Positions 15,941 to 25,675 are shown, counted from the stretch's first letter. The stretch is 64,000 nucleotides of DNA from CAVVAL01 sp963742725 (GCA_963742725.1 CAVUMX010000003.1:1922001-1986000), one strand, 5' to 3'. Numbers and translations are program-made. The notes: a model not told the origin generated them from the sequence alone.

Positions 15941-17215
15941 ATGAAGAAGGCACTCTGTCTCAGCGCCGCCGCGCTCATCGCACTCGCGGCGTGCTCACCG
16001 GCGGGCAGCGAAGCGCCCTCCTCCACAAGCGGCAAGAAGGAGATCTCGTTCCTGGTCTTCGAGACCCCCAACCTGACGCCACAGTACTGGGACGCGGCGA
16101 TCAAGCGGGTGACCGACAAGCACCCGGACATCACCGTCAAGAAGGTCGTCGCGCCGAGCGCGGGCGAACGGAACGCCTACGCCAAGCAGCTGCTCGCCTC
16201 CGGCCAGCTCCCGGACGTCCTCCAGGCCATCGCCCCGGCAGGGTTCGCCGAGAGCGGCAACCTCTACCCGTGGAGCGACAAGGAGCTGGAGAACTACGAC
16301 TTCCCGCGCTCCAACCCGCTCGGCGGCAAGATCTACCAGCTCCCGTACAACACCCAGCCCACGCCGCTCGTCTACTACAACAAGAAGCTGTTCGCGGACG
16401 CCGGTGTCACCGCGCCGCCGAAGACCTACGCCGAGCTGCTCGCCGCGTCCGCCAAGCTCAAGGCCAAGGGCGTCAACCCGTTCGTGGTGGGCGGCGGCGG
16501 CAAGGACGCGTGGGCGGCGGGCTACCTGTGGATGGCTCTGGTCGGGTCCGACGTGTACAGCCAACAGCCCGATTTCCTGGTGAAGCGCCGCGCGGGCAAG
16601 GTGACGTTCTCCGACCCGCTCTTCGTCAAGGCCACGCGGAAGTTCGCCGACCTGGTGAAGCAGGGCTACGTGGACAAGGCAGGGCTCTCCCGCGACTACC
16701 CGTCCACCGAGAAGGCGTTCCTGGACGGCAAGGGCGCGATGTACCCGATGGGCTCCTGGTTCGCCGCCTCGGCGGATGCCAACAAGCCGCCGTTCGAGGT
16801 GGGCGTGTTCGCCTGGCCCACCGACGACGGCAAGACCGTCGTGCCGGCCTACACCGGCGGCGGCCCGATCGTGAACTCGAAGTCGAAGAACCTGGCCGCC
16901 GCCCGCACGTTCGCGCTGGAGTTCAACCAGAACGCCGCCAACAACGATGTCCTGGTGAAGACCGACGCGGCGATCATCGCGATCAAGGGGTACAAGCCGC
17001 CGGCGATGGGTCCGGTCTACAGCGCCACGCTCGACGTGCTCGAATCCGGTGAGGTGGTCAACGCGTTCACCGTGGAGACCGGCGACGACGCCCTCCTGCC
17101 CGGCGTCGGCGACAAGGTCTTCGCGATCGCGCAGCAGATCATCGCCGGCACGTCCGACGGCGCCGCGGCGGCCAAGCTGCTCGATGCCGAGTGGACCAAA
17201 GCCGGCGGTAAGTAA
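15941..17215 (+). CDS. Sugar ABC transporter substrate-binding lipoprotein (family 1)
   Basis: The 424-residue precursor has a lipobox (LIALAAC, Cys18), so the mature protein is lipid-anchored outside the membrane. The body shows the family 1 pattern: KRVTDKHPDITVKKVVAPSA, YQLPYNTQPTPLVYYNKKLF, FLDGKGAMYPMGSWFAAS. It captures an oligosaccharide or sugar for the two permeases that follow. GGAG lies 6 nt before ATG 15941. The ATPase (MsiK-like) is not encoded here, as is usual in actinomycetes. The substrate is inferred from the glycosidase at the end of the operon. Confidence 0.9.
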   Translation: MKKALCLSAAALIALAACSPAGSEAPSSTSGKKEISFLVFETPNLTPQYWDAAIKRVTDKHPDITVKKVVAPSAGERNAYAKQLLASGQLPDVLQAIAPAGFAESGNLYPWSDKELENYDFPRSNPLGGKIYQLPYNTQPTPLVYYNKKLFADAGVTAPPKTYAELLAASAKLKAKGVNPFVVGGGGKDAWAAGYLWMALVGSDVYSQQPDFLVKRRAGKVTFSDPLFVKATRKFADLVKQGYVDKAGLSRDYPSTEKAFLDGKGAMYPMGSWFAASADANKPPFEVGVFAWPTDDGKTVVPAYTGGGPIVNSKSKNLAAARTFALEFNQNAANNDVLVKTDAAIIAIKGYKPPAMGPVYSATLDVLESGEVVNAFTVETGDDALLPGVGDKVFAIAQQIIAGTSDGAAAAKLLDAEWTKAGGK

Positions 17216-17221
17216 CCGGCC

Positions 17222-18133
17222 ATGCTCCTCGCCCAGAAGCCGACGCGCACCCGGAGCAGGAGGCGCACGAGCTGGTCCTACCCGCTCGTGTTCGCCTCCC
17301 CCGGGCTGCTCGTCTACGCCTGCTTCGTACTGGCCCCGATCGCGCTGAGCGTCGGCTACAGCCTCACCAACGCCGACCTGTTCAACACCGGCACGGAGTA
17401 CGTGGGCGTCCGCAACTACCGGACGCTGCTGGGCGACGACGCCTTCCTGAAGTCGCTGCGGGTGACCACCGTCCTCACGCTGGTCATCGTCATCCTGCCC
17501 AACGTGGGCGGGGTGGCGGTGGCGCTGCTCCTGGACCGGCGCGGCTGGCTGTACAACGCCCTGCGCGGCGTGTTCTTCGTGCCGGTGGTGCTCAGCTCGG
17601 TCGTGGTCAGCGTGGTGTGGATGGCCATGCTGTCGGACGAGGGCCTGATCAACACGATCCTCCGGCGCGTGGGCGTGGAGAGCCCGCCGGGCTGGCTGTC
17701 GGACCCGGGCCTGGCGCTCTACACGATCGGGTTCGTCATCTCGTGGCAGATGCTCGGGTTCTGCGCGGTCGTCTACCTCGCCGGGCTTCAGGGGGTGCCG
17801 CCGTCGCTGCTGGAAGCGGCGCAGATCGACGGCGCCGGGCCGTGGCTGCGGTTCCGCACGGTCACCTGGCCGATGCTGGCGCCGGCCATGACCCTCAACA
17901 CGGTCATGCTGCTGATCACCGGCTTCAAGGCCTACGACCATGTGCAGGTCCTCACCGCCGGCGGCCCGGGGCTCGGGACGACGGCGACCATCGCGTTCAA
18001 CGTCGTCCAGATCGGGTTCGCCGAGAACCGGACCGGACTGTCCTCGGCGCTGGCCGTCACGATGCTGGTGATCGTCGCCGTCGTGTCCTCGCTGGTGCTG
18101 TACGTGCTCAAGCGCCGGGAGGTGGACCTGTGA
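17222..18133 (+). CDS. Sugar ABC transporter permease 1 (MalF/UgpA type)
   Basis: The 303-residue protein has six membrane segments and the cytoplasmic EAA loop EAAQIDGAGPWLRFRTVTWP that contacts the ATPase. It starts 6 nt after the binding-protein stop and its stop overlaps the next start by 4 nt (GTGA), so the permeases are made in step. An Arg-rich cytoplasmic N-terminus (RTRSRRRTS) fits the positive-inside rule. Confidence 0.9.
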   Translation: MLLAQKPTRTRSRRRTSWSYPLVFASPGLLVYACFVLAPIALSVGYSLTNADLFNTGTEYVGVRNYRTLLGDDAFLKSLRVTTVLTLVIVILPNVGGVAVALLLDRRGWLYNALRGVFFVPVVLSSVVVSVVWMAMLSDEGLINTILRRVGVESPPGWLSDPGLALYTIGFVISWQMLGFCAVVYLAGLQGVPPSLLEAAQIDGAGPWLRFRTVTWPMLAPAMTLNTVMLLITGFKAYDHVQVLTAGGPGLGTTATIAFNVVQIGFAENRTGLSSALAVTMLVIVAVVSSLVLYVLKRREVDL

Positions 18134-18948
18134 GGCCGGTGATCCGCCCGTTCGTCGCGCTGCTCGTCGCGAGCGCGTTCTTCCTCCCGCTCTACCTCGT
18201 CGTCACGAACGTGTTCAAGCACGGGCCCGACATCACGGCGTCCCCCGCCTCGCTGCCTAGCCCGCCGACCCTCGCCAACCTCACCGACGCCCTCACCAGG
18301 CCGGACCGGCTGTTCTGGAACGGGCTCATCAACAGCGTGACGGTGACGCTGCTGTCGATCGTCGTGCTGACCGTCGTCTCGGCGATGCTCGGCCACTACA
18401 TCGCCCGCACGCGCAGCCGGTTCGGGCAGATCGCGCTGCTCGTCCTGCTCGCCGGGCTGATGATCCCGCCGCAGGTGATCCTCGTGCCTGTCACGAAGGT
18501 CCTCAACACCACGCACCTGATGGGGACGATCGGCGGGCTCGTGCTGTTCAACGTCGGCTACTACGTGCCGTTCGGCGTGTTCGTCTTCTCCGGCTTCATC
18601 CGCTCGATCCCGATCGAGCTGGAGGAGGCCGCCGCGATGGACGGGTCGGGGAAGTTCGGCACGTTCTGGCGGGTCGTCTTCCCGCTGCTGCGCCCGGCGA
18701 CGGCGAGCGTCCTGATCTTCCTCGGCGTGTGGATCTGGAACGACTTCCTCAACCCGCTGATCATCCTCGGGCCGTCCGGCGGCACCACCGTCACCGTCGG
18801 CGTGTACCGCTCGCTCGGCCAGTTCCAGCGCGACTTCGGCGGCATGTTCGGGCTGATGTTCCTCGCCACGCTGCCGATCCTCGTGTTCTACCTCGTGCTG
18901 CAGAAGCACTTCGTGAAGGGCCTCACGGGGGGAGCAGTCAAGGGATGA
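18130..18948 (+). CDS. Sugar ABC transporter permease 2 (MalG/UgpE type)
   Basis: The 272-residue protein has six membrane segments and the EAA loop EEAAAMDGSGKFGTFWRVVF. GTG 18130 overlaps the previous stop (GTGA). Its own stop overlaps the dehydrogenase start (ATGA). It forms the heterodimeric channel with the upstream permease. Confidence 0.9.
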   Translation: MRPVIRPFVALLVASAFFLPLYLVVTNVFKHGPDITASPASLPSPPTLANLTDALTRPDRLFWNGLINSVTVTLLSIVVLTVVSAMLGHYIARTRSRFGQIALLVLLAGLMIPPQVILVPVTKVLNTTHLMGTIGGLVLFNVGYYVPFGVFVFSGFIRSIPIELEEAAAMDGSGKFGTFWRVVFPLLRPATASVLIFLGVWIWNDFLNPLIILGPSGGTTVTVGVYRSLGQFQRDFGGMFGLMFLATLPILVFYLVLQKHFVKGLTGGAVKG

Positions 18949-20249
18949 CCGCCATCGCCACACCGTCCCACGTGAACCTGCGCGCGCACGTCGGCACGCC
19001 GCTCGCCCGGCCCGTCACGATCGCCGTCGTGGGCGCCGGCGCGCGCGGGGCGGCCTACGCCGAACTGATGGCGAGGTGGCCGGAGCGGGCCGAGATCGTC
19101 GCCGTCGCCGAGGCCCGCGACGGCGTCCGGGACCGCTTCGCCGTCCGGCACGCGCTGGACCCGGACAACGTGTTCGCCGACTGGCGGGATCTCGCCGCGC
19201 GCGGCCGGATCGCCGACGCGGTCATCGTGGCGACGCTGGACGCCGACCACCTCGCCCCCACGACCGCGTTCGCCGAGCAGGGCTACGACATCCTGCTGGA
19301 AAAGCCGATCGCCCCCACCGAGGACGAGGCGGTCGCGATCGGCGCCGTCGCCGCCCGGACCGGCGCCACCGTCGCGGTCTGCCACGTCATGCGGTACACG
19401 CTCTACACGTGGGCGATGAAGGAACTGCTGCCGGACATCGGCGAGATCGTCAGCGTCGAGCACCTGGAGCCGATCGGGTCCTACCACTTCGCGCACTCGT
19501 TCGTCCGCGGCAACTGGCGGCGCACGGACGAGACGACGTTCGCCCTGCTCGCCAAGGCATGCCACGACATCGACTGGCTCGGCTACGTCGTGGGACGGCC
19601 CGTCACGCGGACGTCGTCCTTCGGCGGCCTGTCGCACTTCCGCCCGGAGAACCGTCCGGCCGGGGCCACCGACCGGTGCCTCGACTGCCCGCTGCGCGAC
19701 ACGTGCGCCTACTCGGCGACCACTCTCTACCGGGACGGGCTGCGCCGCGGCGGCACCAAGCAGTACTTCACCCGGGTCATGACCGGCGGCGACCTCACCG
19801 AGGACGCCGTCACCCGCGCGCTGGCCGAAGGGCCGTACGGCCGGTGCGTCTACGCCAGCGACAACGACGTCGTCGACCACCAGGTCGTGACGCTGGAGTT
19901 CGAGGGCGGCGCGACCGCGTCGTTCACGATGACCGCGTTCACGCCGCTGGAGAACCGGCACACGAAGATCTTCGGGACCCGCGGCCAGCTCACCGGCGAC
20001 GGCCGGCACATACACGTGTACGACTTCCGCACCGAGCGCACGACCACCATCGACACCTCCCTCGACGGCTCGTCGGCCGCCGAGGGACACGCCGGCGGCG
20101 ACGAGAACCTGACCAGGTCGTTCGTCGACGCGCTCCACCAGGGCCGCCCCGAGCTGATCCTCTCCGGGATCGGCGAGAGCGTCGACAGCCACCGTGTCGT
20201 CTTCGCCGCCGAGCGCGCCCGCCACACCGGCACCGTTGTCTCCCTCTGA
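18945..20249 (+). CDS. Gfo/Idh/MocA family oxidoreductase
   Basis: The 434-residue protein has an N-terminal NAD(P) Rossmann site (IAVVGAGARGAAYAELM), the family EKP block (DILLEKPIAPTEDEAVAIG) and a candidate catalytic His in KACHDIDWLGYVVG. A Cys-rich insertion CLDCPLRDTC at about residue 243 is seen in a subset of this family and may bind metal. It probably oxidises or epimerises the imported sugar in the cytoplasm. ATG 18945 overlaps the permease stop by 4 nt, making it part of the operon. Confidence 0.88.
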   Translation: MTAIATPSHVNLRAHVGTPLARPVTIAVVGAGARGAAYAELMARWPERAEIVAVAEARDGVRDRFAVRHALDPDNVFADWRDLAARGRIADAVIVATLDADHLAPTTAFAEQGYDILLEKPIAPTEDEAVAIGAVAARTGATVAVCHVMRYTLYTWAMKELLPDIGEIVSVEHLEPIGSYHFAHSFVRGNWRRTDETTFALLAKACHDIDWLGYVVGRPVTRTSSFGGLSHFRPENRPAGATDRCLDCPLRDTCAYSATTLYRDGLRRGGTKQYFTRVMTGGDLTEDAVTRALAEGPYGRCVYASDNDVVDHQVVTLEFEGGATASFTMTAFTPLENRHTKIFGTRGQLTGDGRHIHVYDFRTERTTTIDTSLDGSSAAEGHAGGDENLTRSFVDALHQGRPELILSGIGESVDSHRVVFAAERARHTGTVVSL

Positions 20250-20264
20250 GCTAGGAGCGGCACC

Positions 20265-23042
20265 GTGAAACGTCTCCGTGCAGGGCTCGCGTTAACACTG
20301 GCGGCAATTCCACTGTCGATTCCGGCGGCCGGCGGCCCCGCCGCCGCGGCCACTCCGGAACAGGAATGGGCCGAGATCACGTCCCTCCTGTCCGGCATCA
20401 CCGACGCCTACACGGCCCCGCCCGCCGAATCGGGTGTGGTCAACGCCGGCTACACCACCGGCCTGCTGCTGGGCAACGGTGACGTCGCGGTCACCACGGA
20501 CGCCCGTGACCGCGCCCAGTCGTACTACCTCGCCAAGTCGGACCTGTGGTCCACCAGCGGGCAGCTCCACTTCGGCAAGGTCACCATCCGCAGCCCCCAA
20601 GACGGCGGCGCGACCACCGCCGCCGTCAAGGACATCCTGGAATGCAGCGCCTCCTGCGTGACCGACGGCAACCCGGAGACCCGCTGGGTGTCGTCCACCA
20701 ACGCGGGCACGGCGTCCCCGCAGTGGGCCACGGTCGACCTCGGCACCGCGAAGACGATCAACCGCTGGGTCGTCCGGCACAACGGGTACGCCGGGCGGGC
20801 CGACAACTTCCAGCGGCTCAACACCAAGGACTTCGCTCTCCAGCGCAGCGAAAACGGGACGTCCTGGACCACCGTGGACACGGTCTCGGGCAACACCAAC
20901 GAGCTGACCGACCGGAGCGTGCCGGCGTTCACCGCCCGCTACCTCCGGCTGAACATCACCGGCGCGGTCCGCGAGCCCGCCGACCCCAACCAGAAGGCGT
21001 ACATCCGGGACCTGCAGCTGTTCAACGGCTCGACGAACGTGATCACTCCCCCGGGCGGCACCGACACGAACTACCGCCAGCAGCAGGACGTCCTCAACGC
21101 CGAGGTGCGCGGCTCGATCACCATGGGCGGCCAGCGGGTCAACAGCCGCACCTGGACGGCGGACGGGGAGAACCTCATCGTCACCGAGCTGTGGACCGAC
21201 GCCGGCGCGCAGCAGATACCGATCCAGGTCGACGCGACCGTACCGGCCGGGACCACCACCACCGGGGTCGCCGGCGGCAACCGGGTGTGGATCACGCGGG
21301 CGACCGGCGCGGACGGCGGCACCGGCTGGGTGGCCAAGGCGGCCGCCTCGATGACCGTGATCGGCTCGCCGGGGGTCACCGCGACCGCCGTGTCGGGCAC
21401 CAACGCGCGGCTCGCGTTCACCCTGCCGCCGAACACGCCGGTCCGGGTCGTGTCCTCCGTGCACGGCAACGGCACCTACAACAACACCACGTCGATCAAC
21501 ACGTTCAGCTCCCGGGCCAACGTCCGCACGCAGGGGCTCACCACCGCCGCGGCCGTCGACACCGTCCGCGCCGCGCACCGGGACTGGTGGAAGCGGTTCT
21601 GGATGAAGTCGTACGTGAACACCGGCGACGCGGTGCTGAACAAGTTCTACTACGGCGGTCTGTACGCGGTGGCCGCCGCGAACCGGGCCGGCTTCTTCCC
21701 GGGCGGCACCTACTCGCCGTGGCGCACCTTCGACGCACCCAACCTCGGCAACCGCTACTTCCTGAACTACAACACCGAGTCGCAGTACTACGGCGTGTAC
21801 GGGGCGAACCGGCCGGAGCTGGCCGAGCCGTACTACCGGGTGATCCAGGCCGAGATCCCGTACTCGCGCAACTCCACGCACGCGGCCGGGTACGAGGGCC
21901 TCACATTCAGGCGCAGCGTCTCGCCGTACAACGCGACGCGGGCGGCGCCGGGCACGACCCCGGTGGCCGGCGCCAAGAACCCGGACGCGCTGCCGAGCGA
22001 CCAGCAGACCAACGGCACGTTCGCCGCGCTTCCGTTCCTCTGGAAGTACGAGTACACCGGCGACGTCGAGTGGCTGCGGACGACCGCGTATCCGTTCCTC
22101 AAGGAGCTGGGCGCCTTCTGGGTCGACTTCGTCGAGAAGAACCCGGCCACCGGCAGGTACGAGGTCAAGCACAGCGGCGTCAACGAGGGCGGTGACGACG
22201 TCAACTCCGTCTACGACCTCGGCTACATCCGCCGGACGCTGACCGCCCTGATCCAGTACAGCCAGGTGCTCGGCGTGGACGCCAGCCTGCGACCGGTCTG
22301 GCAGGAGGTGCTCACCAACCTCACGCCGTACCCGGTCGGGGTCCGCGACGGCCTGAACGTCATCCTCCTCGCCTCGCAGATCAGCAACCCGATCAAGGGC
22401 AACCTGCTGCTCAACAAGAACGACCAGCCCATCAACCTGGAGGGCGTGGTCCACCCGAGCGACAACCTGGCGATCGGCGGCGACCCGCAGCAGCTCCAGC
22501 TGGCGCGCAACACGCTCCAGTGGGTGGACCCGTTCCTGCCCGGCTCGCGCGGCTCGTCCGGCAACGGGTTCCCGAAGACGTTCACGATCGCGGCCCGCGT
22601 CGGCTGGCCGGCCGAGGATCTGATCGCGAAGTTCAAGACCGTCATCAACAACCTGTGGCGGGCGAACCTCACCGTGCGGCAGTTCGGTGGCGGGCAGGAG
22701 ACGTCCGGGTCGATCGAGACCGTCAACTCGATGCTGCTCCAGAACTACCAGGGCACCACGCGGCTGTTCCCGAACTGGCCGGCCGGCCGGGACGCGAAGT
22801 TCGTCCGGCTGCGGACCAAGGGCGCGTTCGTCCTGTCCGCCGAGCAACGCGGCGGCGTCGTCACCTCCGTGAACGTCACCAGCGAGAAGGGCAACCGCTT
22901 CACGATGGCCGACCCGTGGGGCGACAGCGGCAGGCTGAGCGTCATGGACGACCGTGGCCGGCGCGTGAGCCACGCCTGCTCCCGGGGCGTCATCTCGTTC
23001 CCGACGACCCCGGGCCAGAGTTACCGGCTGAGCGCCCGCTGA
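20265..23042 (+). CDS. Secreted six-hairpin glycosidase (GH95-like) with an inserted discoidin domain
   Basis: The 925-residue precursor has a signal peptide (about 1-29, ending GGPAAAA). The catalytic N-domain begins AGYTTGLLLGNGDVAV and is interrupted by an F5/8-type C (discoidin) region at about 120-255 (DGNPETRWVSSTNAG, WATVDLGTAKTINRWVVRHN, RYLRLNITGAV). The (alpha/alpha)6 part and a C-terminal block (VNSMLLQNYQGTTRLFPNWP, KGAFVLSAEQRGG) resemble GH95 alpha-L-fucosidases. The usual GH95 RHVSHL motif is not evident, so the family is tentative. As the last gene of the ABC operon it would release the sugar that the transporter takes up. Confidence 0.7.
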   Translation: MKRLRAGLALTLAAIPLSIPAAGGPAAAATPEQEWAEITSLLSGITDAYTAPPAESGVVNAGYTTGLLLGNGDVAVTTDARDRAQSYYLAKSDLWSTSGQLHFGKVTIRSPQDGGATTAAVKDILECSASCVTDGNPETRWVSSTNAGTASPQWATVDLGTAKTINRWVVRHNGYAGRADNFQRLNTKDFALQRSENGTSWTTVDTVSGNTNELTDRSVPAFTARYLRLNITGAVREPADPNQKAYIRDLQLFNGSTNVITPPGGTDTNYRQQQDVLNAEVRGSITMGGQRVNSRTWTADGENLIVTELWTDAGAQQIPIQVDATVPAGTTTTGVAGGNRVWITRATGADGGTGWVAKAAASMTVIGSPGVTATAVSGTNARLAFTLPPNTPVRVVSSVHGNGTYNNTTSINTFSSRANVRTQGLTTAAAVDTVRAAHRDWWKRFWMKSYVNTGDAVLNKFYYGGLYAVAAANRAGFFPGGTYSPWRTFDAPNLGNRYFLNYNTESQYYGVYGANRPELAEPYYRVIQAEIPYSRNSTHAAGYEGLTFRRSVSPYNATRAAPGTTPVAGAKNPDALPSDQQTNGTFAALPFLWKYEYTGDVEWLRTTAYPFLKELGAFWVDFVEKNPATGRYEVKHSGVNEGGDDVNSVYDLGYIRRTLTALIQYSQVLGVDASLRPVWQEVLTNLTPYPVGVRDGLNVILLASQISNPIKGNLLLNKNDQPINLEGVVHPSDNLAIGGDPQQLQLARNTLQWVDPFLPGSRGSSGNGFPKTFTIAARVGWPAEDLIAKFKTVINNLWRANLTVRQFGGGQETSGSIETVNSMLLQNYQGTTRLFPNWPAGRDAKFVRLRTKGAFVLSAEQRGGVVTSVNVTSEKGNRFTMADPWGDSGRLSVMDDRGRRVSHACSRGVISFPTTPGQSYRLSAR

Positions 23043-24764
23043 CTACCAGGAGCGGATCGTCACGATCCGCTCCTCCAGCTGTTCGATGCTGGCCTGGGCG
23101 CTCGGCGGTCCGCCGCAGAGCTTGCGCAGTTCGGCGTGGATCTGGCCGTGTGGCCGCCCGGTGCGATGGTGCTGGGCGGCCACCAGCGTGTTGAGCTGGC
23201 GGCGCAGGTCGGAGCGGCGCTGGAACGCCGTCATCTGCTTGGGCGGCAACGGCGGCGCCTCGGCGGGCTTCGTCCGCTTCTGCGCCGCGACCTGGTCGGC
23301 CTGGCGCTTGGCGAGCAGCGTGGCCACCTGCTCGGGCGCGAGCAGGCCCGGCAGGCCCAGGTACTCCTCCTCCTCGGGCGTGCCCGGGCTGGCGCCCGTG
23401 CCGAAGGACGCGCCGTCGTAGATGACCTGGTCGAGATGGGCCGAGGCGCCGAGCGCGGTGAACTTGCGGTCCTCGTCGGTGTCCTCGTCGTCGGCCTTGT
23501 TGGCGGCCGCGATCAGGTCGTCGTCCAGCAGCTTCTCCCGTGCGGGCCGCTCCAGGACGTGGTCGCGTTCCAGCTCCATCTCGCTGGCGTGCTGCAGCAG
23601 CACCGGGACGCTGGGGACGAACACGCTCGCCGTCTCGCCCGGCTGCCGGGCCCGGACGAACCGGCCCACGGCCTGGGCGAAGAACAGCGGCGTGTTGACG
23701 CTGGTGGCGTAGACGCCGACCGCGAGGCGCGGGATGTCGACGCCTTCGCTGACCATCCGGACGGCGACCATCCAGCGGTCGTCGGCGTCGGCGAACCCGC
23801 CGATCTTGGCGCTCGCGGACTTGTCGTCGGACAGGACGACCACGGGCGCGGTGCCGGTGATGTCGCGCAGCAGCTTCGCGTACGCCCGGGCGGCCTTGTG
23901 GTCGGAGGCGATGACGAGGCCGGCGGCGTCGGGCATGCCGTGCGAGCGCACCCTGGTCAGCCGCGCGTCGGCGGCGCGCAGGACCTGCGGCATCCAGTCG
24001 CCGGTGGGGTCGAGCGCGGTCCGCCAGGCGTGCGCGGTCTGCTCCTGGGTCAGCGGCTCCCCGAGCCGGGCCGAGAGCTCCTCCCCCGCGCTGGTCCGCC
24101 AGCTCATCTCGCCGGAGTAGGCCAGGAACAGCACCGGGCGGACGACCCGGTCGGCGAGCGCGTCCGCGTACCCGTACGTCGAGTCGGCGCGCGAGCGGGT
24201 GAGGCCGCTGCGGTCCTTCTCGTACGTGACGAACGGGATCGGGTTGGTGTCGCTGCGGAACGGGGTGCCGGTGAGCGCCAGGCGCCGCGTAGCCGGCTCG
24301 AACGCCTGCGCCACGCCGTCGCCCCAGCTGCGGGAGTCGCCCGCGTGGTGGATCTCGTCGAGGATCACCAGCGTGCGCCGCGCCAGGGTGCGGCGACGGT
24401 GCAGGACGGGATGCATGCCGACCTGCGCGTACGTGACGACGACGCCGTGGAAGTCGCGCGAGGTGGCGCCCTCGCTGTTGCGGAACGTGGGGTCGAGCTG
24501 GATGCCGACCCGGGCGGCCGCCTCCGCCCACTGCGTCTTCAGGTGGTCGGTCGGGGCGATGACCGTGAGCTGCTCGACCGTGCCGTCCCTGAGCAGTTCG
24601 GCCGCGACCCGCAGCGCGAACGTCGTCTTGCCGGCGCCGGGGGTGGCGACGGCGAGGTAGTCCTGCGGGGCCTTGCGGAGGTACTCGACGAGGGCTTTGC
24701 GCTGCCACGCGCGCAGCGGAGGGGCAGCGACCGGGGTGTCACCGGCGACGGGCGCGGAGGTCAT
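23043..24764 (-). CDS. DEAD/DEAH-type superfamily 2 helicase
   Basis: The 573-residue ATPase contains motif I ATPGAGKTTFALRVAAELL, motif II LVILDEIHHAGD (DExH), motif III-like ALTGTPFRSD, and helicase C-domain motifs MVSEGVDIPRLAVGVYAT and QAVGRFVRAR. It is a cytoplasmic nucleic-acid translocase. The C-terminal 170 residues are charged and specific to actinobacterial homologues. ATG 24764 has GAAGGGAG 4 nt upstream; the frame opens further out at 24875. The stop abuts the glycosidase stop. DNA repair or RNA metabolism is possible but not shown. Confidence 0.85.
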   Translation of the reverse strand: MTSAPVAGDTPVAAPPLRAWQRKALVEYLRKAPQDYLAVATPGAGKTTFALRVAAELLRDGTVEQLTVIAPTDHLKTQWAEAAARVGIQLDPTFRNSEGATSRDFHGVVVTYAQVGMHPVLHRRRTLARRTLVILDEIHHAGDSRSWGDGVAQAFEPATRRLALTGTPFRSDTNPIPFVTYEKDRSGLTRSRADSTYGYADALADRVVRPVLFLAYSGEMSWRTSAGEELSARLGEPLTQEQTAHAWRTALDPTGDWMPQVLRAADARLTRVRSHGMPDAAGLVIASDHKAARAYAKLLRDITGTAPVVVLSDDKSASAKIGGFADADDRWMVAVRMVSEGVDIPRLAVGVYATSVNTPLFFAQAVGRFVRARQPGETASVFVPSVPVLLQHASEMELERDHVLERPAREKLLDDDLIAAANKADDEDTDEDRKFTALGASAHLDQVIYDGASFGTGASPGTPEEEEYLGLPGLLAPEQVATLLAKRQADQVAAQKRTKPAEAPPLPPKQMTAFQRRSDLRRQLNTLVAAQHHRTGRPHGQIHAELRKLCGGPPSAQASIEQLEERIVTIRSW

Positions 24765-24840
24765 GAACTCCCTTCCTCGCGGTCTCCGGGCAGAACGAGG
24801 CCCCCGCCTGGGTGGTACACCGGCGAGGGCTTGGCCCACC

Positions 24841-25494
24841 TTACCGTGGCGCGCCCCGGCCGTCCGTGCCGACACCCCCGACGTCGCGTGGCGTCGGCGC
24901 CGACCACTTCCGCAGCAGCGAGATCACCCGCAACCCGCAGACGAGGACGGCGGCGCCGACGGCGCTGGCGATCTCCGGCGCGCCGACCCGCTCGGTGACG
25001 ACGATCACGATCGCGCCCAGCAACGCCGCCACGGCGTAGATCTCGCGACGCAGCACGACCGGGATCTCGCCCAGCAGGACGTCGCGCAGCACACCGCCGC
25101 CGATCCCGGTGAGCATCCCGACGACGCACGCCCCGAGCGGCGCGACGCCCGCCTCCAGGGCCTTGCCCGTGCCCGCGACGACGAACAGTCCCAGGCCGGC
25201 CGCGTCCGACAGCATCACGACCCGGCGCAGCTTGGCGAGCTGCGGATGGAAGTAGAACGTCAACACCGCGGCGACGGACGGCACGACGAGGTACCGCCAG
25301 TCGACGAGCACCAGGGGCGGCGTGGCACCGAGCAGGACGTCGCGCAGCGCTCCCCCGCCGGTCGCGGCGACCAGGCCGAGGACGACGACGCCGAAGACGT
25401 CCAGTTTCTTCGCGACGGCCGCCGAAGCGCCCGACAACGCGAAGACGAACAGCCCGACCAGGTCGAGCACCGTGAGCAACGCCTCGGTAGACAC
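24841..25494 (-). CDS. Trimeric intracellular cation channel (TRIC/UPF0126) family membrane protein
   Basis: The 217-residue protein has seven hydrophobic segments and the duplicated family signature: ATGGGALRDVLLGATPPLVL and GIGGGVLRDVLLGEIPVVLR. Each has a Gly-rich kink followed by RDVLLG. Bacterial homologues form trimeric K+-permeable channels. The start is GTG 25494. A 120-bp hairpin element lies 10 bp upstream and may affect its expression. Confidence 0.88.
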   Translation of the reverse strand: MSTEALLTVLDLVGLFVFALSGASAAVAKKLDVFGVVVLGLVAATGGGALRDVLLGATPPLVLVDWRYLVVPSVAAVLTFYFHPQLAKLRRVVMLSDAAGLGLFVVAGTGKALEAGVAPLGACVVGMLTGIGGGVLRDVLLGEIPVVLRREIYAVAALLGAIVIVVTERVGAPEIASAVGAAVLVCGLRVISLLRKWSAPTPRDVGGVGTDGRGAPR

Positions 25495-25504
25495 CCGGCG
25501 AGAA

Positions 25505-25624
25505 TAAGGTCTGTCTCGAAGTCCATGGCCGAGCGAGCCGTGTTCCAGGCGGCGAACCGGCAACGCCGCCGGGCGTCGCCTGGGACGCGGCGCAGCCGGT
25601 CGAGGGACTTCGAGGCAGACCTTA
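25505..25624. mobile_element. MITE-like 120-bp element with 20-bp terminal inverted repeats
   Basis: The left end (25505-25524) and right end (25605-25624) match at 19 of 20 positions as inverted repeats (outer part TAAGGTCTGTCT). Inside, GTTCCAGGCGGCG near 25540 pairs imperfectly with a later arm near 25585, so the whole element can fold into one long stem. It has no coding capacity and lies between two divergent genes. A non-autonomous transposable element or IS relic is the best guess; a large regulatory hairpin is the alternative. Confidence 0.5.
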
Positions 25625-25675
25625 AGCATCGCGGCACGACAACAGGCCCCTACACCACGTACCGTGATGGGGCTC

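Noticed and set aside
20292..22973. An 893-residue open frame antisense to the secreted glycosidase
   Set aside because: Its composition (Arg, Val, Gly, Ala, His-rich, no domain) is that of a GC-skew shadow. The plus-strand protein has a signal peptide and clear domains.
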